Below, one piece after another: positions 54,842 to 64,000 of a stretch of 64,000 nt of DNA; position 1 is the first letter of the stretch, and each line of letters begins with the position of its first letter. Made by a program: the position numbers and the translations under genes. The notes beneath the pieces are model-generated. The model had not been told where the DNA came from. It saw only the letters and a list, made by a program, of their open reading frames with translations, and made no database searches. Source of the stretch: Nematopogon swammerdamellus (lineage: Eukaryota; Arthropoda; Insecta; Lepidoptera; Adelidae); contig OX336355.1 in the NCBI GenBank assembly GCA_946902875.1, forward strand, positions 15,471,347 to 15,535,346, read 5' to 3'.

Positions 54842-55175
54842 ACGGTGTGGGGTCGGTACTTAATAAGAATAGTCCCACTGCATCTCTCCCCGTACATGTC
54901 GTAAAAGGTTACTAAGGGATAAGGACAAGATGCCGTGCATAAGGGCGACAGGATAGCCACCTCTCACCTTGGCGCGGTCTTTGCACCTAGTCATGCAGTA
55001 GGTGGGCCTTCGTGCCTTTACTTGCTGCCTGATAGTTATCTTGTCCGTATGCTTTGCTAAACGTGGTGGTCGGTGTTGTGCTGTAATTTACCAGAGCACT
55101 TGCAGCACAACACCGATTACTCTGCTTACCCCGATTGTCGGGATACGGCGTGTGGTGTGTGTGTGTGCGTGTGTG
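54842..55175 (+). repeat. Repeat family C, near full length
   Basis: Head GTGTGGGGTCGGTACTTAAT, full body, then a (GT)n tail instead of TATG. Confidence 0.8.
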
Positions 55176-55267
55176 TGTGTACGACGTATAAAATTATTTT
55201 TAATAAATTATTTCCTTGCGTCATATGCAAACTATTATAGGTGCGATTTTCAAGACCTCTTCTTTTT

Positions 55268-55610
55268 TAGGTTTCCGTATTCCGTACGAAAGCCTATTAG
55301 TAAGCCTCCGCGTCCGACCGTCTGTCCGAGGGCTGTATCTCTTGAACCGTAATAGGTAGCCCGTTGAAATTTTCACAGAATATGTGTTACTATGGCGGAT
55401 ATAACAACGAATAATAATAAAAAGAAAATGTTAAAAATTAAGAGGGCCTCCCATACAACAAACGTCCAAAAAATCTATTAGTCACGCTATTGAATAATAG
55501 ATGGCGCCACAGGCTTTTATACATTGCATTGTTGAAAGACAAAATATAGGCGGATAATAGCGGTTAGATACGGAAACCTCCGTGCGCGAGTAAAACTCGC
55601 ACTAAACATA
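55268..55610 (-). repeat. Repeat family D
   Basis: TTTAGGTTTCCGTATTCCGT to TGCGCGAGTAAAACTCGC. Pairs with 55826-56213 as an inverted repeat. Confidence 0.75.
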
Positions 55611-55825
55611 TTTTTTTAAATCAACAATTGACGTCGCATTCGTTCAACGTAGTCACAATTTTTCCAGAAAAAAATATCTTTATCCTTACAACGAATTGGC
55701 ACTCGCTAATTTCTAGTGTAACCAACCAGGTAGTTACATATAAAGTAGGTAACTAGTGACGAGATGACGTATTTTGGCGCCGTCTGCTTAGCGTCAGTGG
55801 TGAAATGTTCTAACGGTAAAAAAAA
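55611..55825. other. No gene seen
   Basis: Spacer between inverted D copies. Confidence 0.35.
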
Positions 55826-56213
55826 CCGGCCAAGTGCGAATCGAACTCGCGCACCGAGGGTTCCATATCGCCATGTCATGGCTAGCGCCTCTCACGCCAT
55901 CTATGGCGTGTTATGAAATGCTTCTTAATAGATAAATGTCATGATTAGTTAAAATGCTTCATAATCTATTCGGTAGATGGCGCGCGCGCATACACTTTTC
56001 GGTTTCTTCTATCGCAACCACGGGGTTTTTTTAATTTTTCTTATTTTTATTATTTGTTGTTATATCGGCCATAATAACACATATTCGGTGAAAATTTCAA
56101 CGGGCTACCTATTACGGTTCAATAGATACAGCCCTCGGACAGACGGACGGACGGCGCAGCGGAGGCTTAGTAATAGGCTTCTGTACGGCATACGGAAACC
56201 TAAAAAAGAAACA
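55826..56213 (+). repeat. Repeat family D
   Basis: ACCGGCCAAGTGCGAATCGA to CGGCATACGGAAACCTAAAA. The open frame at 55977-56720 starts inside it and runs on into the LINE fragment by chance. Confidence 0.75.
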
Positions 56214-56740
56214 GAAATAAGAACTTCTGCCAAATACCAGCTTGCGCCTTTGGCCTCGATCCAGCGTCGAGCCGTGCGACTAGTGGGTGACCCCGAAGTG
56301 TCCCGTGATCTAGAACCACTGCAACACCGTAGGGATGTCGGCTCCCTTAGTGTGTTCTATCGCCTATTCCATGGGGATTGCTCGGAGGAGCTGTTTAACG
56401 CAATCCCGCCGTCCCCTTTCCACCTCCGCACCACACGCACTGGGCAAGGATTGCATCCCTGTTCGCTGGACTTACCGCGGATGCGTACTAATCGATTCTG
56501 CAGATCTTTTCTCTACAGAACCGGTAAACTCTGGAACGCTCTCCCTGATCATATATTTCCCCCCAAGTACAAAATGCAGTCTCGGGTCCTTCAAGAGGGG
56601 CGTGAACGGGCACCTGTCAGGCCGGCATGGCATTCGCAACCCCCGCATACCACCGAATGTCCATGGGCGTCGTTAGACACCTTATGGGTGGCTCGACGCC
56701 ATACGTCGTGCTTTCAATAAAAAAAAAAAATAAAAAAAAC
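56214..56740 (+). pseudogene. Jockey-like LINE 3' end
   Basis: Encodes SIQRRAVRLVGDPEVSRDLE, RRDVGSLSVFYRLFHGDCSE and LYRTGKLWNALPDHIFPPKY. The reading then shifts frame near 56575 (two bases lost) to SLGSFKRGVNGHLSGRHGIR to a stop at about 56676. Poly(A) at about 56718-56739. Same group as 8168-9457 but a different lineage. 5'-truncated before the RT active site. Confidence 0.8.
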
Positions 56741-57001
56741 ACCTTGTACAGCAGACAACGAAAGAACGACTTAAAGTAGCTTACATATGTAGAAACTAAA
56801 AGACTTGTTAATTGACCCGGTGAAGGCAGAAGGAGTTGTTCAAACATACCGAGCACCCTTCGGCAAACATACAATAATCCTTTATCCTTTTACTCAGGTA
56901 ATCTTCTCTAAAAGTGTAAATACGGGTAATAATAAGCTGGACACAGTGTAGCAGATAAGTGATCACAGACGGAGAACATGTTTTATGAGTTTTACTGTTA
57001 A

Positions 57002-57525
57002 GTTTGTATTTTTTTATATACCTAATACGGAGTGAGAGGGACCAGATGATATGCTCAGACCAGCCAATATCACCTTCGAGAAGGTAGGTGCCATATCGGA
57101 TATTTCCATTTGATTGCTCGCTATACCACAGATTACTTAATAGTTACTTCGTAACAGATAAATCACTCCATAGAAAAATTTCCATACCTTCGGCTTTAAT
57201 AGCCTACTGTTTCACGTCGCCAATCACTACGTGCGAAAATGTACCTAAACGATCGAGTGTAAAGTGATTATTGCTTTGCAGCTGCGCGCCATTGCGTGGG
57301 CGAGTGTCTATGTATACTTCGCGCGGCTGACGAATTTTCACTGAAATAGACCGCCGGCGGCCCGCTGGGCGGTAGGTAGTTAGCGCGCGCAAGTACATAG
57401 AGTGCGTGAGGCCTGGCTATACTGGACTAAAGGACAACACAGCCGCGTCTGCTACGGGGCAGCCTTCGTCTAGTAGGGTGGTAGCAACCCAGTCGGATAA
57501 AATTCTGAGCCTCAAACATAGTAAG
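57002..57525 (-). repeat. SINE family A split by an insertion
   Basis: Tail part 57002-57116 and core part 57412-57525. The continuous sequence is broken at the GGCTATACTGG site. Confidence 0.65.
57117..57411. other. Insertion of unknown type in SINE A
   Basis: About 290 bp with a GC-rich right half (CCGCCGGCGGCCCGCTGGGC). GCTATAC occurs at both edges, suggesting a target duplication. A minus-strand end resembling TTACTTAATAGT..GTGG may be its 3' end. No ORF recognised. Confidence 0.4.
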
Positions 57526-57654
57526 TGTTAGATAGTTATAAAGGGGAATGGATACAACTCTTCTCTACTTCTTATAAAAGGGAATGTCTGGTTGTATGAG
57601 GTAAACTCCGGAAGCACTGAACAGATTTTGATTCGGTTTGCACGAATGGAAAGA

Positions 57655-57912
57655 GTAGGTAGGTAGTCCCTTCCCTTGCCCCTTACTAGGTGGTAGGCTC
57701 AAGTTGTAGCCGACTGGGTTGGTACCACCGTACTGGATGTAAGATGGCCGCATAGCAGCCTCGGTTATGTTCTCCTCTAGTATAGCCAGCAATCCAGGGA
57801 AGTCTCCGGTATGGCACCTACCTTCTCGGAGGTGATATTGGCTGGTCGGAGCATGCGCTTCGGCCCCTCCAACTCAGCCACCCATACCGGATTACATAAA
57901 AAAAAAAAAACT
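57655..57912 (+). repeat. SINE family A, headless
   Basis: AGGTAGTCCCTTCCCTTGCC to CCGGATTACATAAAAAAAA. Confidence 0.8.
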
Positions 57913-58098
57913 TGTTGAGGCTCACTAAAGCCTATAAAATATACAATCACGTAAATCAAATCAATTAGGGCTGAGTAGTACAAAAAAATTTTAGTATGGA
58001 AGGGAGAGAGAGAGAGAAAATCGATCGAGAAAAAACTATTTTAAAAAAAATTGAACCGACTTTAAAAAACTATAAACTACTTAAAACTGTTTTTGTAC

Positions 58099-58520
58099 CG
58101 TGTGGGGTCGGTACTTAAAAAGAATAGCCCCACTGCATCTCTCCCCGTCGCATGTCGTAAAAGTCGACTAAGGGATCAGCCTCGGCAGCTTAATGGTGCG
58201 GTCAGTTATTGGATGGATGACCGCCCGACTGTTGGAGGCTGACCGTGGTTCGGATACCACGCTAAACTGTAGGTCCCTTCCCTTCTTACCTTACTAGGTG
58301 GTAGGGTTTATCCCGGCCGGGTTGGTACCACCGCACTGAGCGAAACGTCGGTCGAAACGGCTATGTAAATAGTTCGTGTTTTCCGTCCAGTTCAGTGTAG
58401 CCGGCGCGAAATAAAGGGAAGCACTGACATGGCACCAAGTTCATCCGGTGTTTGGGCTGACATCACGGATGTTGTAGGTGATGAAGCCAACCGTGTCAGC
58501 ATCAATAAAAAAAAAAAAAA
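58099..58520 (+). repeat. Composite SINE with shortened 5S segment
   Basis: C head, then AGCCTCGGCAGCTTAATGG. The 5S-like part lacks its TTAAGCAACGC half; TTGGATGGATGACCGCC remains. Box B, core and B tail follow. Confidence 0.8.
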
Positions 58521-58878
58521 AACTAAAAATAATTATTTAATAATTGAGTTGAAGGCGGTACAAAAGCACAAAAGGGCTTCATCTATCAATTTTCAGGTGT
58601 GCTTTCTTTAACTGAATTATTTAATCAATGTTATTATTTTTAGTTCTAACTAGTCGTTTTTTAAGGTCGGTTCAATGTTTTTTAAAACAGTTTTTTAGTT
58701 CACTCTTTTCTTATATCTTTACTTATATCTTTATTTTTAATTAGAAAAAATATATATAAGTATAGCGAGTACGTGCTTAGTACTAACATAAACATAAAAT
58801 ATTATTACTTACCTATATCTTATTTTGGTATTAGGCAAAGAGGATGGCTAGAATACGGAATTCAACAAAAAAAATTAA
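58521..58878. other. 5' flank of the LINE, possibly its 5' UTR
   Basis: 58742-58797 matches, as reverse complement, the extension at 31163-31217 (shared AGTACTAA..GCACGTACTCG). AAAGGTCGGTTCAATG-type sequence near 58660 is inverted relative to 58045. An ATG at 58844 opens a 14-codon frame that is out of phase with the endonuclease. Confidence 0.4.
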
Positions 58879-61707
58879 GAAAGATTAAGAATAGGACTAA
58901 TCAATGTGCGGTCACTGGGAACCGGATACGATGAATTGTGCGTAGCACTGGCGTCACATAATCCTGATATTGTTGCACTGAATGAAACCTGGCTAAGGTC
59001 TGGAGAAAAACCAAGGCCAGTGCCTGGCTATACATTCAAGCATATACCACGCGGAGGCAACGTCCGAGGTGGTGGTGTAGGCTTTTTAGTTAAGAAAGGA
59101 CTCCGAGTAAGGGTGCGACCACATCCGCAGAGTACGCTCGAGCAGATGTGGCTCGAACTAAAGGTAGGAGGAGTTAAACTTGGAATAGGCACAGCTTACC
59201 GTCCTGCCAGTGTCAGTGTCGAGTTGACAGTTGAAGCATTAAGCGAATCACTTGCAACATTTGCGTACTGCACCTACACAGTAATACTAGGGGATCTAAA
59301 TATTAATATAATTAATAAATCAAACGTAGACACTCAAAATTTTTTGAATTTTTTAATGCATCTTAATATGATACAGATTGTGGCAGAACCCACTCGTGTA
59401 ACAAAAGACACAGCATCGCTCTTAGATCTCATATGTACTGATGTTCCGGGTGGGGCGTCAAGGGTGGAAGTGCATCACAATAGCGCTCTCAGTGATCACG
59501 CAATGATAATTGGAACATTCGATATAAAGAAGCCAAAGCCAGAACCAAGATTTGTTACCTTTCGACCATTACGCAATATCAATAAGAACTGTTTCAATGA
59601 TGACCTTCAGTCTTTGAATTGGCAAACGATCATTCATTCCAACAATATTAATGAAATGGTTAAGGTCTTTCAGGACAAAATTACAGATATTTTTGATAAG
59701 CATGCACCAAAGCAGACTAAAATAATGAAAGATAAACCAATACCATGGATCACAGACAATATAAGATTCATGATTGGACTACGAAATAAAGCAGAGGCTA
59801 GGGCTATTAGAACTAAAAATGACTCTCATAGAAAATACTACCGAGACCTACGCAACATGGTGACTTCGGCCATCCGACGAGAAAAGCAGGCTTATCATAC
59901 ATATAACGTCAATCGCAACATTCACAACCCACAAAAACTGTGGAAAAGTTTGAATCGAAATTCAGCCATATCAGGAAATTACAACCGCGAAGTACCACAT
60001 CATCTAAACGAACCGGATGTCTTGAATAATATGTTCCTTAACGCGCCAGGTAGTCTTACTGACAACGCAGAACTAATCCAACACTACCGCAATAACAGGA
60101 GGTTCGTAGACGAGTTTGCATTGTCACCAGTTTCCGAGGAGGAGATTCTCAAAATTATCAGAACAATAAAATCAGAAGCGTGCGGCAATGATGATGTAAA
60201 CATTTCTATGATAACACTAACTTTGACATCTACGCTAGGAATAATTGCCCACATTATAAATACATCGCTAGAGACGTCACAATTCCCTGATGCATGGAAA
60301 CTGGCATTGGTCAAGCCGATACCCAAAAAAGAAACGGTAAACGAACATAAAGATTTGAGGCCTATAAGTTTGCTACCAGTGCTGTCGAAGATCCTAGAGA
60401 AAGTAGTAAATGCCCAAATAACGAAGTATCTTCATGAAAAAAACATAATTCCTCCAAATCAGTCGGGCTTTAGACAAAATTATAGCACTGAGACTGCTCT
60501 ACTAGAAGTGAAGGACAACATTATTTCAGCTGCAGATACCGGACAGGGATCAGCTCTAATCCTGCTGGACTTCTCTAGGGCCTTCGACACACTAAACACA
60601 AATTTACTGTTAGCTAAAATATATCACTATGGTGCCTCAACGAACACACTTGATTGGTTCAAAAGTTTTCTCAGTGGTCGGAAGCAAATGACGATATGTA
60701 CAGGAGATAAAGGAAATATCCGTGTATCACAAACCAAAAGTATCAAAAGGGGTGTTCCACAGGGATCCTCTCTCTCCCCAACACTGTATAGTCTCTACAC
60801 AGCGGATATGCTTCTGGTTCTCAAGCATTGTCAGGGCCATATGTTTGCAGATGACATCCAAATTGTGCTATCTTTCCGCCCAAGCTCCACAGAAGCAGCG
60901 GTGAATAAAATAAACAACGATTTAACACTAATATCCAAATGGGTTGACAATCACAGTCTTGTGTTAAATCCGTCAAAATCACAAATTGTTATAGCCGGTA
61001 CTACTACACAGGTGCAGCGTATAACTGAGCGTCAACCAAATATTTTAATTAATAATATTCCAGTTGAGCTAGTGCGATCTGCAAGGAATCTAGGACTCAT
61101 AATGGATGGGAGACTTCGGTTTGAAGAACACATACAAAAGAAAATAAGGAACTGTTACTTTAGACTGAAGGTCCTATATGACATAAGGGAGTACTTAACA
61201 GTGGAAGTTAGGAGGGTACTGGTGGAGGCATTAGTTCTATCACTAATGAACTACTGTGATACGGTGTATGGGCCTTGTCTGCTCGCTCGCACTGAGCGAG
61301 CAGTGCAGAGATTACAGAACTCATGTCTCCGCTACTGCTATGACATACCTAGGCGAGCACATGTTACCCCTATATACAATGAAAATTCAATATTATAAAT
61401 GAAACCACGTAGGATTCTACATTTTCAATGTATGATGCATAAAATTATAAAAAATGAAAAACCTGAGTACTTATTCAAAAAGTTAACATGGACGCGAAAT
61501 ACACACACACATGACACGAGAGCAGAAGGCTTCGTACTACAAATTCCGTGTCACCGTTCTGCAGCATTCAGAGGCAGCTTCAAATACGCAGCATCCAAAT
61601 GTTGGAACAACATCCCGCCACCCATTAGAGCAATGGCAGGTCTCCCAACATTTAAATTTGCATGCAGGAAGATGCTCCTGAGTCTGCAGAGAGATGGCAA
61701 ATTTTAA
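58879..61707 (+). pseudogene. CR1/Daphne-like LINE ORF2, one in-frame stop
   Basis: Frame open from 58879; the endonuclease opens with LRIGLINVRSLGTGYDEL. AP-type endonuclease motifs: NETWL, GDLNIN (near 59290) and SDHAM (near 59491). RT: DLRPISLLPVLSKILEK, LLDFSRAFDTL with Asp coded near 60568, RGVPQGSSLSP, and FADD near 60844-60855. A TAA at 61396-61398 separates NENSIL from MKPRRILHFQCMMHKIIK. The same frame then continues to 61707 through the expected C-terminal WNNIPPPIRAMAGLPTFK. No ATG precedes the endonuclease in frame (TAA at 58876), so the start is also damaged or an upstream part is lost. Clade naming is by motif style only. Confidence 0.85.
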
Positions 61708-61754
61708 AGAAAAGAAATATTTACCAGGTAGACACACTGAAAAGGACCCTCTCG

Positions 61755-61864
61755 CAAACACACACACACACACACTCGCACACGCACCCTAACACACACA
61801 CACACACACACACACACCCTCTTAACACACACACACACACCCTCACACACACACACACACACAT
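61755..61864. repeat. CA microsatellite within LINE 3' UTR
   Basis: (CA)n broken by CTCGCACACGCACC and TTAA. Open frames across it are artefacts. Confidence 0.9.
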
Positions 61865-61998
61865 GGCAACGGCTGAAAAACAGCGCCAGGAAAGGACTGT
61901 CCTGCCCTGGCACACGCTGAGCCGATTGGCCAATTTTGCATAAATTAAGAATTGTAGATAAAATGTAAATAGGTTAAGTTAGTTATTATGCAAAATAA

Positions 61999-62031
61999 AC
62001 GTTTATCTTATCTTATCTTATCTTATCTTTT
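61999..62031 (+). repeat. Pentanucleotide 3' tail of the LINE
   Basis: TTATC repeated about five times after AATAAACG; marks the 3' end of the element. Confidence 0.75.
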
Positions 62032-62035
62032 CTAG

Positions 62036-62525
62036 TAATATCACATAGAAAGAATCACAGAAATCGGTTGTCGTGGTGTAGATTATTCGCCCATTTGAAA
62101 CAGTCCATATCTTGAAAACTATTGAACCGATTTGGATGACTGCACTGAACTTGCACTGTTCCCTAAGTTGAACTAAATGTAAGCTAATAAAAAAAGAATG
62201 GTCTCAAACCGATTAATAATTTCGGAGAAATACTTGGACAAAGAAACATACATACATACAAACATACATACAGACATACATACAAATATACATACAAACA
62301 TACATACAATATTTTGTATATTTGTTTGGAAGTCCTAATAGATTATCATATGTGAATATATTGCAGTTCCAATAATATTACATACATACGTGTCGAATAA
62401 TTGATAACCTCCTTTTTTTGAATTTGGTTAAAAATGAAGCGATCGTTTATATCATATTTTGCGTTTAGGTCGGATTTTCTATTAAACCGAGTCTATCGCG
62501 AGCGAAACTGCGGACAAAAGCTAAC
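62036..62525 (+). mobile_element. Possible Helitron-like element
   Basis: Starts near TCTAGTAATATCACATAG and ends GCGAGCGAAACTGCGGACAA AAGCTAA. Contains an ATAC-rich run at 62250-62310. The end is similar to the other Helitron-like copies but diverged. Confidence 0.35.
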
Positions 62526-63400
62526 ACGAACATATACTAAGCTAAGAACCAACATATAAGTATTCATGATTTAATTTCATTCACACAAAATATTGTGACT
62601 TGCGAAGTTTGTTTGTCAGTTCTTCTTCGCATTTGAATTTAGAACTGGCGGAATTTTCAACTTAACCAAATGTAACCTAACTTGGATGAAATTATACAAA
62701 TAAACAATATAGAATCGTTAAACTTTAAGACGAGGTGAAGCCCGTGGGCAGAGCTAGTCAATGATAAAGTATTTTTTATCACAAATATTCAAAACGTTTT
62801 GACATTTTATAAAAAGAATGCATAACGGAATGCGAGCGCGTACCTACAGCCGTGCGTCTCCTAATGTCACACACGCACATTATCATTAGAGCACAGCTTT
62901 CAGACGTCAATGTACCAATAATGCCGACGTGGAGTCAGTTATTCTTTGGAGTAGCTTAAAACTATTTTGATTGATATATTTTATTAATTTATATTGATTT
63001 TATTTACGGTTTCAGGTCAATATACGGCGATATCACATTTCGTTCTTAAAATTATTTTCTATGAATTAGTTGGTTTCGTTATTTTATGCCATGTGACAAA
63101 CCATATATTTTTATTTAATACTAGTAACTTCATTTGATTGATAAATAACAATATGTACCTACAATAACTATGCTTTATTACTAAAAAAATATTAAATTTT
63201 AATTTACATGCAAAATAAAACCACCACCTATTTAAGACTAATAAAAATATTAAAAAATGAATTACAAATTAATGTACATAATTTAAATGTATCCATACAA
63301 GTATAGCCTGTATTTTAAATAGCATTCACATCGAGACTCCATGAGCACGTATGTACTTGTAAACTATTCCAGAATTTGTGGAAGGTCTTTTTTAATATTA
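62526..63400. other. AT-rich; possible decayed Helitron end at 62735-62757
   Basis: GGTGAAGCCCGTGGGCAGAG then CTAGT fits a Helitron-like 3' end; no 5' end recognised. No gene seen. Confidence 0.35.
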
Positions 63401-63740
63401 ATCCAAAAACTGGCCAAGTGCGAGTCGGACTCGTGCACCGAGAGTTCTGTACCAGCACGCAATTGGCCGGTTTTTAATATTTATTGTTTTACTTTACAGT
63501 TTTGCGATAGAGCAATAACAAAACAAAAAAATCCTTGTTTCTTGTATGGGGACCCGATAATATTTTTTTTTTCATTATTTGTTGGGATATCAGCCATAAT
63601 AACCCATATTTCGTTCCGGCCGAAAATTTCAACCGGCTACCAATTACTGTTAAAAAGATGCAGGTAGGTATTTTAAAGGTAGAACAAACAGACATACGGA
63701 TGTAGAAACCTAAAAACACAAAAAACAATAAGTGAGGAGA
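63401..63740 (+). repeat. Repeat family D
   Basis: ACTGGCCAAGTGCGAGTCGG to GATGTAGAAACCTAAAAACA. Middle diverged. Confidence 0.65.
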
Positions 63741-63747
63741 AATAAAT

Positions 63748-64000
63748 TGTTTTTAGGTTTCCGTAACCCGTACGGAAGCCTATTACTAAGCCTCCGCCGT
63801 CCGTCCGTCTGTCCGAGGGCTGTATCTCTTGAAACGTAATAGGTAGCCCGTTGAAATCTTCACAGAAAATGTGTTACTATGGCGGATATAACAACAAATA
63901 ATAAAAAAAAAGAAAATTTTAAAAATTGAGGGGGCTCCCATACAACCAACGTACCGAAAAATCAATTAGTCACACTACTGAATAATACACGGCTCCACAG
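63748..64000 (-). repeat. Repeat family D, cut by window edge
   Basis: TTTTAGGTTTCCGTAACCCG, GTCCGTCC runs, then GGTAGCCCGTTGAAATC. Inverted relative to 63401-63740, with almost no spacer. Confidence 0.75.

Noticed and set aside
55977..56720. 247-codon ORF as a single protein
   Set aside because: It joins repeat D sequence to a LINE C-terminal fragment and leaves the LINE frame after a shift near 56575.
61662..61943. ORFs rich in Thr/His or Cys/Val over the CA repeat
   Set aside because: Artefacts of the microsatellite; every frame is open there.

Overview
This is animal nuclear DNA, almost certainly from a moth or butterfly (Lepidoptera). It is AT-rich, has no operon-like gene spacing, and is dominated by interspersed repeats of lepidopteran type: SINEs with A-rich tails, 5'-truncated LINEs, Helitron-like ends, hAT and mariner-like MITEs, and short CCTAA telomere-type runs. 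No virus, CRISPR array or bacterial gene is present.

Host gene. I found one clear host coding exon, on the minus strand at 4468-4649. It encodes the bHLH domain of a Dysfusion/NPAS4-type transcription factor and has good splice sites. A second minus-strand segment at 50214-50399 has a strong 3' splice site, a strong 5' splice site, a well-placed ATG and an end phase that joins exactly to the bHLH exon. If both belong to one transcript, positions 4650-50213 are one intron of about 45.6 kb, and most of the repeats described here lie inside it.

Layout. 1-4.4 kb: SINEs and unidentified repeats. 4.5-5.3 kb: bHLH exon followed by a 34-bp minisatellite. 6.4-11.9 kb: Helitron-like copies, a Jockey-like reverse transcriptase fragment, a 40-bp minisatellite with a SINE inside it, and two LINE 3' ends meeting head to head. 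13.4-17.2 kb: a LINE with an uninterrupted 1053-residue ORF carrying a reverse transcriptase and a C-terminal restriction-like endonuclease. 17.6-31 kb: SINEs, LINE tails in TA microsatellite, nested Helitron-like elements and a MITE pair in opposite orientations. 31.2-31.6 kb: a 361-bp palindrome with a tRNA-like sequence in each arm. 32-48 kb: long AT-rich stretches with scattered SINEs, two mariner-like MITEs and a hAT MITE. 48.9-54.8 kb: a 170-bp satellite, the candidate upstream exon, a long inverted repeat split by a hAT element, and two related palindromes. 55-64 kb: more repeats and a nearly complete endonuclease/reverse-transcriptase LINE broken by one in-frame stop.

How the parts relate. 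The SINEs look modular. Three kinds of 5' head occur: a Leu/Ser-type tRNA head (family A), a tRNA/5S-rRNA/tRNA chimeric head (family B), and an ~80-bp structured head of unknown origin (family C head). Heads are joined in different combinations to a shared core that can fold as a hairpin, and to tails of at least three types. The family A tail resembles the 3' ends of two LINE fragments at 11.2-11.9 kb, which suggests those LINEs supply the reverse transcription machinery. Repeat-family letters A-G are my own labels. All family assignments come from reading the sequence without database searches.
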